Translations under genes and position numbers: made by a program
Source: Bolinopsis microptera
Taxonomy: Eukaryota > Ctenophora > Tentaculata > Lobata > Bolinopsidae
Assembly: GCF_026151205.1 (NCBI RefSeq)
Contig: NC_087084.1
Span: 15,022,322-15,086,321, forward strand
DNA length: 64,000 nt
Direction of reading: 5' to 3'
In this document: one piece after another, positions 19,491 through 32,095 of the stretch
Layout: each line of letters starts with the position of its first letter
Position numbering within the stretch: position 1 is the stretch's first letter
The notes under the pieces: generated by a model
Told to the model about the DNA's origin: nothing
Databases searched by the model: none
The model's input: only the letters and a program-made list of their open reading frames with translations

Positions 19491-22400
19491 TGTGTTGTAC
19501 AGTTCAGTGTTGTGTTTTACAGTTCAGTGTTGTGATTTACAGTTCAGTGTTGTGTTTTACAGTTCAGTGTTGTGTTATACAGTTCAGTGTTGTGTTTTAC
19601 AGTTCTGTGTTGTGTTTTACAGTTCAGTGTTGTGTTATACAGTTCAGTGTTGTGTTTTACAGTTCAGTGTTGTGTTTCACAGTTCAGTGTTGTGTTTTAC
19701 AGTTCAGTGTTGTGTTTTACAGTTCAGTGTTGTGTTTTACAGTTCAGTGTTGTGTTTCACAGTTCAGTGTTGTGATTTACAGTTCAGTGTTGTGTTTTAC
19801 AGTTCAGTGCTGTGTTTTACAGTTCAGTGTTGTGTTTTACAGTTCAGTGTTGTGTTTTACAGTTCAGTGTTGTGTTTCACAGTTCAGTGTTGTGTTATAC
19901 AGTTCAGTGTTGTGTTTTACAGTTCAGTGTTGTGTTTTACAGTTCAGTGTTGTGTTTCACAGTTCAGTGTTGTGTTATACAGTTCAGTGTTGTGTTTTAC
20001 AGTTCCGTGTTGTGTTTTACAGTTCAGTGTTGTGTTTTACAGTTCAGTGTTGTGTTTTACAGTTCAGTGTTGTGTTATACAGTTCAGTGTTGTGTTTTAC
20101 AGTTCAGTGTTGTGTTTCACAGTTCAGTGTTGTGTTTTACAGTTCAGTGTTGTCTTTTACAGTTCAGTGTTGTGATTTACAGTTCAGTGTTGTGTTTTAC
20201 AGTTCAGTGTTGTGTTTTACAGTTCAGTGTTGTGTTTTACAGTTCAGTGTTGTGTTTTACAGTTCAGTGTTGTGTTTACAGTGCAGTGTTGTCTTTTACA
20301 GTTCAGTGTTGTGATTTACAGTTCAGTGTTGTGTTTTACAGTTCAGTGTTGTGTTTTACAGTTCAGTGTTGTGTTTTACAGTTCAGTGTTGTGTTTTACA
20401 GTTCAGTGTTGTGTTTAAAGTGCAGTGTTGTGTTTTACAGTTCAGTGTTGTGTTTACAGTGCAGTGTTGTGTTTTACAGTTCAGTGTTGTGTTTTACAGT
20501 TCAGTGTTGTGATTTACAGTTAAGTGTTATGATTTACAGTTCAGTGTTATGTTTTACAGTTCAGTGTTGTGTTTTACAGTTCAGTGTTGTGTTTTACAGT
20601 TCAGTGCTGTGTTTTACTGTTCAGTGTTGTGTTTTACAGTTCAGTGCTGTGTTATACAGTTCAGTGTTGTGTTTTACAGTTCAGTGTTGTGTTTTACAGT
20701 TCAGTGCTGTGTTTTACAGTTCAGTGTTGTGTTTTACAGTTCAGTGTTGTGTTTTACAGTTCAGTGCTGTGTTTTACAGTTCAGTGTTGTGTTTTACAGT
20801 TCAGTGCTGTGTTTTACAGTTCAGTGTTATGATTTACAGTTCAGTGCTATGATTTACAGTTCAGTGCTGTGTTTTACAGTTCAGTGTTGTGTTTTACAGT
20901 TCCGTGTTGTGTTTTACAGTTCAGTGTTGTGTTTTACAGTTCAGTGTTGTGTTTCACAGTCCAGTGTTGTGTTTCACAGTTCAGTGTTGTGTTTTACAGT
21001 TCAGTGTTGTGTTATACAGTTCGCTGTTGTGTTTACAGTGCAGTGTTGTGTTAAACAGTTCAGTGTTGTGTTATACAGTTCAGTGCTATGTTTTACAGTT
21101 CAGTGTTGTGATTTACAGTTCAGTGTTGTGTTTTACAGTTCAGTGCTGTGTTTTACAGTTCAGTGTTGTGTTTTACAGTTCAGTGTTGTGTTTTACAGTT
21201 CAGTGTTGTGTTTCACAGTTCAGTGTTGTGTTATACAGTTCAGTGTTGTGTTTTACAGTTCCGTGTTGTGTTTTACAGTTCAGTGTTGTGTTTTACAGTT
21301 CAGTGTTGTGTTTTACAGTTCAGTGTTGTGTTATACAGTTTAGTGTTGTGTTTTACAGTTCAGTGTTGTGTTTCACAGTTCAGTGTTGTGTTTTACAGTT
21401 CAGTGTTGTCTTTTACAGTTCAGTGTTGTGATTTACAGTTCAGTGTTGTGTTTTACAGTTCAGTGTTGTGTTTTACAGTTCAGTGTTGTGTTTTACAGTT
21501 CAGTGTTGTGTTTTACAGCTCAGTGTTGTGTTTACAGTGCAGTGTTGTCTTTTACAGTTCAGTGTTGTGATTTACAGTTCAGTGTTGTGTTTTACAGTTC
21601 AGTGTTGTGTTTTACAGTTCAGTGTTGTGTTTTACAGTTCAGTGTTGTGTTTTACAGTTCAGTGTTGTGTTTAAAGTGCAGTGTTGTGTTTTACAGTTCA
21701 GTGTTGTGTTTACAGTGCAGTGTTGTGTTTTACAGTTCAGTGTTGTGTTTTACAGTTCAGTGCTGTGTTTTACAGTTCAGTGTTATGATTTACAGTTCAG
21801 TGCTATGATTTACAGTTCAGTGCTGTGTTTTACAGTTCAGTGTTGTGTTTTACAGTTCCGTGTTGTGTTTTACAGTTCAGTGTTGTGTTTTACAGTTCAG
21901 TGCTGTGTTTTACAGTTCAGTGTTATGATTTACAGTTCAGTGCTAGTGATTTACAGTTCAGTGCTGTGTTTTACAGTTCAGTGTTGTGTTTTACAGTTCA
22001 GTGTTGTGTTTTACAGTTCAGTGTTGTGTTTTACAGTTCAGTGTTGTGTTTCACAGTCCAGTGTTGTGTTTCACAGTTCAGTGTTGTGTTTTACAGTTCA
22101 GTGTTGTGTTATACAGTTCGCTGTTGTGTTTACAGTGCAGTGTTGTGTTAAACAGTTCAGTGTTGTGTTTCACAGTCCAGTGTTGTGTTTCACAGTTCAG
22201 TGTTGTGTTTTACAGTTCAGTGTTGTGTTATACAGTTCGCTGTTGTGTTTACAGTGCAGTGTTGTGTTAAACAGTTCAGTGTTGTGTTAAACAGTTCAGT
22301 GTTGTGTTTACAGTGCAGTGTTGTGTTAAACAGTTCAGTGTTGTGTTATACAGTTCAGTGCTATGTTTTACAGTTCAGTGTTGTGATTTACAGTTCAGTG

Positions 22401-25400
22401 TTGTGTTTACAGTTCAGTGTTGTGTTTTACAGTTCAGTGTTGTGTTTTACAGTGTAGTGCTATGATTTACAGTTCAGTGCTGTGTTTTACAGTTCAGTGT
22501 TGTGTTTTACAGTTCAGTGTTGTGATTTACAGTTCAGTGTTGTGTTTACAGTTCAGTGTTGTGTTTTACAGTTCAGTGTTGTGTTTTACAGTTCAGTGTT
22601 GTGATTTACAGTTCAGTGCTGTGTTTTACAGTTCAGTGTTGTGATTTACAGTTCAGTGTTGTGTTATACAGTTCAGTGTTGTGTTTTACAGTTCAGTGTT
22701 GTGATTTACAGTTCAGTGTTGTGTTTTACAGTTCAGTGTTGTGATTTACAGTTCAGTGTTGTGTTTTACAGTTCAGTGTTGTGTTTTACAGTTCAGTGTT
22801 GTGTTTTACAGTTCAGTGTTGTGTTTCACAGTTCAGTGTTGTGTTATACAGTTCAGTGTTGTGTTTTACAGTTCAGTGTTGTGTTTTACAGTTCAGTGTT
22901 GTGTTTTACAGTTCAGTGTTGTGTTTTACAGTTCAGTGTTGTGTTATACAGTTCAGTGTTGTGTTTTACAGTTCAGTGTTGTGTTTCACAGTTCAGTGTT
23001 GTGTTTTACAGTTCAGTGTTGTCTTTTACAGTTCAGTGTTGTGATTTACAGTTCAGTGTTGTGTTTTACAGTTCAGTGTTGTGTTTTACAGTTCAGTGTT
23101 GTGTTTTACAGTTCAGTGTTGTGTTTTACAGTTCAGTGTTGTGTTTACAGTGCAGTGTTGTGTTTTACAGTTCAGTGTTGTGATTTACAGTTCAGTGTTG
23201 TGTTTTACAGTTCAGTGTTGTGTTTTACAGTTCAGTGTTGTGTTTTACAGTTCAGTGTTGTGTTTTACAGTTCAGTGTTGTGTTTAAAGTGCAGTGTTGT
23301 GTTTTACAGTTCAGTGTTGTGTTTACAGTGCAGTGTTGTGTTTTACAGTTCAGTGTTGTGTTTTACAGTTCAGTGTTGTGATTTATAGTTAAGTGCTATG
23401 ATTTACAGTTCAGTGTTGTGTTTACAGTTCAGTGTTGTGTTTTACAGTTCAGTGTTGTGTTTTACAGTTCAGTGCTGTGTTTTACTGTTCAGTGTTGTGT
23501 TTTACAGTTCAGTGCTGTGTTTTACAGTTCAGTGTTGTGTTATACAGTTCAGTGTTGTGTTTTACAGTTCAGTGTTGTGTTTTACAGTTCAGTGCTGTGT
23601 TTTACAGTTCAGTGTTGTGTTTTACAGTTCAGTGTTGTGTTTTACAGTTCAGTGCTGTGTTTTACAGTTCAGTGTTGTGTTTTACAGTTCAGTGCTGTGT
23701 TTTACAGTTCAGTGTTATGATTTACAGTTCAGTGCTATGATTTACAGTTCAGTGCTGTGTTTTACAGTTCAGTGTTGTGTTTTACAGTTCCGTGTTGTGT
23801 TTTACAGTTCAGTGTTGTGTTTTACAGTTCAGTGTTGTGTTTCACAGTCCAATGTTGTGTTTCACAGTTCAGTGTTGTGTTTTACAGTTCAGTGTTGTGT
23901 TATACAGTTCGCTGTTGTGTTTACAGTGCAGTGTTGTGTTAAACAGTTCAGTGTTGTGTTATACAGTTCAGTGCTATGTTTTACAGTTCAGTGTTGTGAT
24001 TTACAGTTCAGTGTTGTGTTTTACAGTTCAGTGCTGTGTTTTACAGTTCAGTGTTGTGTTTTACAGTTCAGTGTTGTGTTTTACAGTTCAGTGTTGTGTT
24101 TCACAGTTCAGTGTTTTGTTATACAGTTCAGTGTTGTGTTTTACAGTTCAGTGTTGTGTTTTACAGTTCAGTGTTGTGTTTTACAGTTCAGTGTTGTGTT
24201 TTACAGTTCAGTGTTGTGTTATACAGTTTAGTGTTGTGTTTTACAGTTCAGTGTTGTGTTTCACAGTTCAGTGTTGTGTTTTACAGTTCAGTGTTGTCTT
24301 TTACAGTTCCGTGTTGTGTTTTACAGTTCAGTGTTGTGTTTTACAGTTCAGTGTTGTGTTTTACAGTTCAGTGTTGTGTTATACAGTTTAGTGTTGTGTT
24401 ATACAGTTCGCTGTTGTGTTTACAGTGCAGTGTTGTGTTAAACAGTTCAGTGCTGTGTTTTACAGTTCAGTGTTGTGTTATACAGTTCAGTGTTGTGTTT
24501 TACAGTTCAGTGTTGTGTTTTACAGTTCAGTGCTGTGTTTTACAGTTCAGTGTTGTGTTTTACAGTTCAGTGTTGTGTTTTACAGTTCAGTGCTGTGTTT
24601 TACAGTTCAGTGTTGTGTTTTACAGTTCAGTGCTGTGTTTTACAGTTCAGTGTTGTGATTTACAGTTCAGTGCTATGATTTACAGTTAAGTGCTATGTTT
24701 TACAGTTCAGTGTTGTGTTTTACAGTTCCGTGTTGTGTTTTACAGTTCAGTGTTGTGTTTTACAGTTCAGTGTTGTGTTTCACAGTTCAGTGTTGTGTTT
24801 CACAGTTCAGTGTTGTGTTTTACAGTTCAGTGTTGTGTTATACAGTTCGCTGTTGTGTTTACAGTGCAGTGTTGTGTTAAACAGTTCAGTGTTGTGTTAT
24901 ACAGTTCAGTGCTATGTTTTACAGTTCAGTGTTGTGTTTTACAGTTCAGTGTTGTGTTTTACAGTTCAGTGCTGTGTTTTACAGTTCAGTGTTGTGTTTT
25001 ACAGTTCAGTGTTGTGTTTTACAGTTCAGTGTTGTGTTTACAGTTCAGTGTTGTGTTTTACAGTTCAGTGTTGTGTTTTACAGTTCAGTGTTGTGTTTTA
25101 CAGTTCAGTGTTGTGTTTTACAGTTCAGTGTTGTGTTTTACAGTTCAGTGTTGTGTTATACAGTTCAGTGTTGTGTTTTACAGTTCAGTGTTGTGTTTCA
25201 CAGTTCAGTGTTGTGTTTTACAGTTCAGTGTTGTGTTTTACAGTTCAGTGTTGTGATTTACAGTTCAGTGTTGTGTTTTACAGTTCAGTGTTGTGTTTTA
25301 CAGTTCAGTGTTGTGTTTTACAGTTCAGTGTTGTGTTTTACAGTTCAGTGCTGTGTTTTACAGTTCAGTGTTGTGTTTTACAGTTCAGTGCTGTGTTTTA

Positions 25401-27974
25401 CAGTTCAGTGTTGTGATTTACAGTTCAGTGTTGTGATTTACAGTTCAGTGCTGTGTTTTACAGTTCAGTGTTGTGTTTTACAGTTCAGTGTTGTGTTTTA
25501 CAGTTCAGTGTTGTGATTTACAGTTCAGTGTTGTGTTTACAGTCAGTGTTGTGTTTACAGTTCAGTGTTGTGTTTTACAGTTCAGTGTTGTGTTATACAG
25601 TTCAGCTGTTGTGTTTACAGTGCAGTGTTGTGTTTAACAGTTCAGTGTTGTGTTATACAGTTCAGTGCTTGTGTTTTACAGTTCAGTGTTGTGATTTACA
25701 GTTCAGTGTTGTGTTTTACAGTTCAGTGCTGTGTTTTACAGTTCAGTGTTGTGTTTTACAGTTCAGTGTTGTGTTTTACAGTTCAGTGTTGTGTTTTACA
25801 GTTCAGTGTTGTGTTATACAGTTCAGTGTTGTGTTTTACAGTTCAGTGTTGTGTTTTACAGTTCAGTGTTGTGTTTTACAGTTCAGTGTTGTGTTTTACA
25901 GTTCAGTGTTGTGTTATACAGTTCAGTGTTGTGTTTTACAGTTCAGTGTTGTGTTTCACAGTTCAGTGTTGTGTTTTACAGTTCAGTGTTGTCTTTTACA
26001 GTTCAGTGTTGTGATTTACAGTTCAGTGTTGTGTTTTACAGTTCAGTGTTGTGTTTTACAGTTCAGTGTTGTGTTTTACAGTTCAGTGTTGTGTTTTACA
26101 GTTCAGTGTTGTGTTTACAGTGCAGTGTTGTCTTTTACAGTTCAGTGTTGTGATTTACAGTTCAGTGTTGTGTTTTACAGTTCAGTGTTGTGTTTTACAG
26201 TTCAGTGTTGTGTTTTACAGTTCAGTGTTGTGTTTTACAGTTCAGTGTTGTGTTTAAAGTGCAGTGTTGTGTTTTACAGTTCAGTGTTGTGTTTACAGTG
26301 CAGTGTTGTGTTTTACAGTTCAGTGTTGTGTTTTACAGTTCAGTGCTGTGTTTTACAGTTCAGTGTTATGATTTACAGTTCAGTGCTATGATTTACAGTT
26401 CAGTGCTGTGTTTTACAGTTCAGTGTTGTGTTTTACAGTTCCGTGTTGTGTTTTACAGTTCAGTGTTGTGTTTTACAGTTCAGTGCTGTGTTTTACAGTT
26501 CAGTGTTATGATTTACAGTTCAGTGCTATGATTTACAGTTCAGTGCTGTGTTTTACAGTTCAGTGTTGTGTTTTACAGTTCAGTGTTGTGTTTTACAGTT
26601 CAGTGTTGTGTTTCACAGTCCAGTGTTGTGTTTCACAGTTCAGTGTTGTGTTTTACAGTTCAGTGTTGTGTTATACAGTTCGCTGTTGTGTTTACAGTGC
26701 AGTGTTGTGTTAAACAGTTCAGTGTTGTGTTATACAGTTCAGTGCTATGTTTTACAGTTCAGTGTTGTGATTTACAGTTCAGTGTTGTGTTTACAGTTCA
26801 GTGTTGTGTTTTACAGTTCAGTGTTGTGTTTTACAGTGTAGTGCTATGATTTACAGTTCAGTGCTGTGTTTTACAGTTCAGTGTTGTGTTTTACAGTTCA
26901 GTGTTGTGATTTACAGTTCAGTGTTGTGTTTCACAGTTCAGTGTTGCGTTTTACAGTTCAGTGTTGTGTTTTACAGTTCAGTGTTGTGATTTACAGTTAA
27001 GTGCTGTTATTTACAGTTCAGTGTTATGATTTACAGTTAAGTGTTGTGTTATACAGTTCAGTGTTGTGTTTTATAGTTCAGTGTTGTGATTTACAGTTCA
27101 GTGTTGTGTTTTACAGTTCAGTGTTGTGATTTACAGTTCAGTGTTGTGTTTTACAGTTAAGTATTGCTTTTTACAGTTCAGTGTTGTGATTTACAGTTAA
27201 GTGTTGTGTTATACAGTTCAGTGTTGTGTTTTATAGTTCAGTGTTGTGATTTACAGTTCAGTGTTGTGTTTTTCAGTTCAGTGTTGTGATTTACAGTTCA
27301 GTGTTGTGTTTTACAGTTCAGTGTTGTGTTTTACAGTTCAGTGTTGTGATTTACAGTTAAGTGTTGTGTTTTACAGTTCAGTGTTGTGATTTACAGTTCA
27401 GTGTTGTGTTTCACAGTTCAGTGTTGTGTTTTACAGTTCAGTGTTGTGATTTACAGTTAAGTGCTGTGATTTACAGTTCAGTGTTGTGATTTACAGTTAA
27501 GTGTTTTGTTATACAGTTCAGTGTTGTGTTTTATAGTTCAGTGTTGTGTTTTACAGTTAAGTGTTGTGTTTTACAGTTCAGTGTTGTGATTTACAGTTCA
27601 GTGTTGTGTTTTACAGTTCAGTGTTGTGATTTACAGTTCAGTGTTGTGTTATACAGTTCAGTGTTGTGTTTTTTAGTTCAGTGTTGTGATTTACAGTTCA
27701 GTGTTGTGTTTTTCAGTTCAGTGTTGTGATTTACAGTTCAGTGTTGTGTTTTACAGTTCAGTGTTGTGTTTTACAGTTCAGTGTTGTGATTTACAGTTAA
27801 GTGTTGTGTTTTACAGTTCAGTGTTGTGATTTACAGTTCAGTGTTGTGTTTCACAGTTCAGTGTTGTGTTTTACAGTTCAGTGTTGTGTTTTACAGTTCA
27901 GTGTTGTGATTTACAGTTAAGTGCTGTGATTTACAGTTCAGTGTTGTGATTTACAGTTAAGTGTTTTGTTATAG
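19491..27974 (+). repeat. 20-bp minisatellite array, copy A main block (~420 units)
   Basis: The unit is TGTTGTGTTTTACAGTTCAG. Variants affect mainly three positions: TTTTAC/ATTTAC/TTATAC/TTTCAC, TTCAG/TTAAG/TGCAG, and TGTTG/TGCTG. A minority of 19-bp units (TGTTTACAGTGCAG) change phase. Blocks of several hundred bp recur, for example around 20110, 21370, 22980 and 25940, so the array grew by large duplications as well as by single units. All + strand frames are open for long stretches only because 20 bp without a stop cycles through the three phases; they encode one 20-residue peptide (VLCFTVQCCVLQFSVVFYSS) and are not genes. The part after about 26980 is richer in TTAAG and GATTTAC variants, like the block after the inserted LINE. 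Confidence 0.95.
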
Positions 27975-28426
27975 TAGTAGTAAACCCGCGATGGGGTGGC
28001 ATGTGCCTCAATAAAAATATTACAATCATTTATTATTATATCAATGTATCATTAAATATTTCAAAAATATCAATAACGTATGGTTGATCCTTCACACTTG
28101 GTAAAATATATAAAAATAAAGTTAATCTACACTAAAGAATAAATAATCTATATTATATAAATCAACAATATTAACTCCCCATCTTCATGTAGTCATTTAT
28201 CAAAGCGGTAGAAATCCAAGTAATTTTAGTACGCGGTGCGCAAGGAATTTCGTTTTTTTTTTAAAATGTGTAGGCAAGATAAGCCTAAGTGTGGCAGTGA
28301 AAATTGAAAAATAAGTTGCAGAATAAATTGCAGTGACTGACTGTCAAATGCATTATCGCAGTTCATTTATTTGACTGCACTAACGTTTAGGATTCTTACA
28401 GCTGTTATATTTTGCTAATATTTTGT

Positions 28427-31400
28427 TTAAAAGTTGTAAAGGACAAAGTTCTTGTCCGTCCACGAAAGGTTTTCTAGGTCAAGTTTTTGTTTGTCCAGTA
28501 AGTAACGTACAATGTTGTCCTTGTATGAATTAATAAACTTATCTTGTAACTTAGGTACGTTGAAGGGAAGGATTTTGTTTATTTCGTTTATCGTGTTGTT
28601 ATATAATCGTGGTCCTACGTTAGAGATGCTATAATCGGTGATCCGTAATCTGTTGAACTTAATTTCAAAATACTTTGGATTTCTCCTTTCCGTTTGTCTA
28701 AGCGGTGATTTTTCAAATATACTACAGATACTCGATGGTGCTACTCCCATATAAACCTTGTGCATCAAAGTTAGACAGCTTTTAGCAATGAGGTTAGGAA
28801 GAGCCAAAATTCCTATTTTGTTGAAGATGGATTTTGTGTGAGATGGTAGTTTACGTTTTTCTTTGTCGTAAAAATAGTTATGATAATCTGAATCAGTGGC
28901 GCGAATAGCTTTCTTTTGAGCAGAGAATAAAGACTGAATGGAATTTAAAGATTTAGTACCCCAAACAGTAGCGCAGTAATACAGGTGAGATTGAATTAAA
29001 CTATTGTATAGCATTTTTTGAGCTTTATTCGGAATGGAACTTTTAAGTTTCATCATTACGCCTGCATTTCTGGATATTTTAGTCTTTAACTGTTTAATGT
29101 GCTGGCTCCAGCTAAGTTTTGAGTCAATAATGACACCTAAAAATCGTTCATGTTCACTTTTCACTAGTCGCTGTCCTTCTATACTAATATTTATATCCTC
29201 TGGTAATCTGTTAGTGAATATCATGTATTTAGTTTTTCCTATATTGAGTTTAAGACCGTTGTTTTTAACCCATGTCTGTACAGTATTTAATACTCTGTTT
29301 GCACGCATGTTCAGTTCAGTGTACGTGTCGGCAGAAACGATGATGTTTGCATCATCAGCGAAGAAAATATAATGGGCTATATCGCTTACATTTGCAAGGT
29401 CGTTTATGTAAATAATGAACAATATAGGACCAAGAATGGACCCTTGAGGAACTCCATGTTCCAATCCCATTTTTTCTGAACTGCAACCGTTGACGTGAAC
29501 ATACTGTTTCCGGTTAGTTAGATAAGACTCAAACCAGGATAAGCTAAGGCCTCTTACACCATAGTGCTCCAGCTTATGTAGCAGTATCTCACTGTCTACT
29601 AGGTCAAACGCCTTGGAGAAGTCAAGAAGCAGTAATGCTGACACTTGCTTCCTTTCTAGAGCTTTATGTATGTTAAACTGAGCTTCAAGCAACGCATGTT
29701 CACAACTGTGACCCGATCTAAAACCAAATTGCGACGCATATAGAATATTACGTGATTTTAGGTGCTTTACTAAACGTGCATGCATTATTTTTTCGAATAT
29801 CTTTGAGAAGCAGGACAAAAGTGAGATTGGTCTGTAGTTTGTAATTTCGCTGCGCGATCCTCCTTTATGGAGTGGGATAACCTTAGCAAGTTTGAGCTTT
29901 TCGGGGAATACTCCTTCGTGAAGGGAGTGTGAGATCAGGTGATTAACTACTGGAGACAGCACATTGCAAACCTTTTTAAGAGGCTGTATATTCATATCTG
30001 AAGTCGATTTGTTCTTAAGATCATGTATGATTTCAGCAATTTCGGAGGGCGAGGAGTCCTCCAGCTCCATATCAAAATCACATCGACTTGATTGGGGAAG
30101 AGAATGTCCTACTGATCCTGCACCGCGAACCAGATTGTTTTCGCTCTTTAGGTTCTCAGCTATATTAGTAAAATAATCATTAAAACTGTCAGCTATATCT
30201 TGTGAGTCGGTTATAACTCTATTTTTATAGTTAATCTTACTTATTTTTATTTTTTCTTTTGATTTCTTGTTTAATATTTGATTAATCATTTGCCATTGTA
30301 ATTTGCTATTGCTCGCATGCTTTTTAAAATATGATGCGTAATACTTCTTTTTCGCAATATCTACTTGTTTTTCAACAAACTTTTTCATATGCTTATAAGT
30401 TTTTTCATTTTTTTCAGTAGGCTCTTTAACAAAGGATTTATATAGTTGGTTCTTTCGATTGCATGCACATTGAAGCCAATCTAATATCCACGGTTTAGAG
30501 TTTTTTCTGTGGTTTGATTTTTTCTTTTTAACTGGAAAACACTCATTATAGACTTCTTCATATTTAGTGTGAAAAGCTTCAAATTTTGTATTTGTCCCGT
30601 CAACGTTGTGTAAAAAATTCCAATCAATAGACGCTATTTTCTCCTCAAAACGAGCGATTTTCTCTTCATTTATTACTCGGTTTGATGATTCACAAGTTTC
30701 ATTTTTCAATTTATTTCCTATTCTATTAGTGTCGAGAAGTATGCCGGTAAATGTGGCAAGGTGATCAGATAGCGATTCAGTTATAATGCCTGACTTTGTT
30801 ATAGCATGGCATTGGTTTACGAAAATGTGATCAATAAGTGTAGCACTGTGACAAGTAATACGAGTTGGTCGTGATATCGTTGGTGCGAATCCATACTCTG
30901 CAAAAATATCAACATATTTAGTAGTATGGTCATTTACGCCGTATTCTAATAGATTAATATTGGTATCACCTAGAAATAATACGTTTTTGTTGCTATGTCG
31001 CGCCAAATCTTTTAGGGTGTTTTCCAATTTTTCTAAGTAACTGGGGACATTACCACTGGGAGACCGATACATATTGCATAGTATGACGTTTTTGTGGCCA
31101 TTTTGAGCTATCTCTATTAACTGAAATTCGCCAACGTTTGGATCATCTCTATAAGATAATTCAGATCGTGCAGTGACATCAGATAATTCACAGAGATTCT
31201 TGTTTACATAGGTTACTAGACCACCGCCCTTACCAGAGTCCCTTGCGGGAGCCTGAATAAAGGGGGGATGAAAGCCTTCTAACTCTAATTCTTTTCCTTG
31301 AAATGCCATACTTACAACCGTGCAGTTTGTTTCGTTGAAACACAGAACATCAAATTTTAGGTGCTGTTCAATTTCATCACGTATATTAGAGATTGCTTTG

Positions 31401-32095
31401 CTCAAAGATCGAATATTAAGAGATTGAACTTTAAATTCATAAGGCCTACTCGTGTTGATTTGCCGTGGTTCGTAGTATTTACAGCTATTTAGTACATCTG
31501 AGCAGTTATCCCATGGATTAAAGTTTAAGTCATTGTTTTCTTCAAAAGTATTACCTATATAATTAGAGTCATGGTTTCTATGGTATGGGTTAAATTTTGC
31601 GCTATTCTCGTAATTACCGTGTACGGTGTATAATTGTCTAGGTGATACCTCGAAACCAGGAAACAATTCACGTGTGCAGCTTTTGCATCCTAACTCGCCC
31701 GCTGAGCATTTATTGTGCGAATAAGCGTCGCATATCCAGCAAACCGCCATTTTTGATTTGTTTCCTAGCTTTTTACAAGTTTTGCAACTCACCCTGGCAA
31801 AACATACTTTAGATTTAGCTTTTGTTTCTGTACTACAGGGTATGTAAGTGTTACACGAATTTTCATTAGTTAGAGTGGTAATATCAGTATTAGTAAACGG
31901 AAATATGTCAGTAGTACATGCCAAACAATACCAGTTTATGAAACTATTGTCTAATTTCATTCGATTTACGTCATTTGGTTCAAGATTAGCACATTTACGA
32001 TGAAAAATACCGTTACAAAGGCTGCATTTTAGCGGATCTTTACGTTCTAAACATTTTTTAGAACATAATCTACATCTACAAGACTCTTTGCACAT
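28427..32095 (-). CDS. LINE-II ORF2: PHD/zinc fingers + endonuclease + reverse transcriptase
   Basis: 1222 residues from the ATG at 32095. The N-terminus has a PHD-like finger (CRLCSKKC ... CSLCNGIFHRKC ... WYCLAC, residues about 7-60) and a second cysteine/histidine cluster (CKTCKKLG ... CWICDAYSHNKC ... CKSC, about 99-145). The endonuclease spans about 222-450: QSLNIRSLS, CFNETNC, FLGDTNINL, IDHIFVN and SLSDHLATF. The RT spans about 650-950: NYRPISLLSCFSKIFEK, QFGFRSGHS, LLLLDFSKAFD, GVPQGSILGP and the catalytic FADD near 907. The C-terminal segment LIAKSCLTLMHKVYMG recurs in the truncated LINE at 45.7 kb. PHD-bearing proteins are known in CR1-like LINEs, though there mainly in ORF1, so a CR1/Daphne-type lineage is likely but not proved. 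Confidence 0.92.
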   Translation of the reverse strand: MCKESCRCRLCSKKCLERKDPLKCSLCNGIFHRKCANLEPNDVNRMKLDNSFINWYCLACTTDIFPFTNTDITTLTNENSCNTYIPCSTETKAKSKVCFARVSCKTCKKLGNKSKMAVCWICDAYSHNKCSAGELGCKSCTRELFPGFEVSPRQLYTVHGNYENSAKFNPYHRNHDSNYIGNTFEENNDLNFNPWDNCSDVLNSCKYYEPRQINTSRPYEFKVQSLNIRSLSKAISNIRDEIEQHLKFDVLCFNETNCTVVSMAFQGKELELEGFHPPFIQAPARDSGKGGGLVTYVNKNLCELSDVTARSELSYRDDPNVGEFQLIEIAQNGHKNVILCNMYRSPSGNVPSYLEKLENTLKDLARHSNKNVLFLGDTNINLLEYGVNDHTTKYVDIFAEYGFAPTISRPTRITCHSATLIDHIFVNQCHAITKSGIITESLSDHLATFTGILLDTNRIGNKLKNETCESSNRVINEEKIARFEEKIASIDWNFLHNVDGTNTKFEAFHTKYEEVYNECFPVKKKKSNHRKNSKPWILDWLQCACNRKNQLYKSFVKEPTEKNEKTYKHMKKFVEKQVDIAKKKYYASYFKKHASNSKLQWQMINQILNKKSKEKIKISKINYKNRVITDSQDIADSFNDYFTNIAENLKSENNLVRGAGSVGHSLPQSSRCDFDMELEDSSPSEIAEIIHDLKNKSTSDMNIQPLKKVCNVLSPVVNHLISHSLHEGVFPEKLKLAKVIPLHKGGSRSEITNYRPISLLSCFSKIFEKIMHARLVKHLKSRNILYASQFGFRSGHSCEHALLEAQFNIHKALERKQVSALLLLDFSKAFDLVDSEILLHKLEHYGVRGLSLSWFESYLTNRKQYVHVNGCSSEKMGLEHGVPQGSILGPILFIIYINDLANVSDIAHYIFFADDANIIVSADTYTELNMRANRVLNTVQTWVKNNGLKLNIGKTKYMIFTNRLPEDINISIEGQRLVKSEHERFLGVIIDSKLSWSQHIKQLKTKISRNAGVMMKLKSSIPNKAQKMLYNSLIQSHLYYCATVWGTKSLNSIQSLFSAQKKAIRATDSDYHNYFYDKEKRKLPSHTKSIFNKIGILALPNLIAKSCLTLMHKVYMGVAPSSICSIFEKSPLRQTERRNPKYFEIKFNRLRITDYSISNVGPRLYNNTINEINKILPFNVPKLQDKFINSYKDNIVRYLLDKQKLDLENLSWTDKNFVLYNF

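Noticed and set aside
19491-27974. Long + strand ORFs (up to ~350 codons) of a Cys/Val/Phe-rich repeat protein
   Set aside because: All three + frames give the same 20-residue period because the 20-bp unit has no stop and cycles phase. There is no start or end logic, no other coding signal, and 19-bp units shift frames freely.
19491-27974. CRISPR-like array
   Set aside because: Units are contiguous without unique spacers, the period is 20 bp and the setting is eukaryotic; it is a minisatellite.
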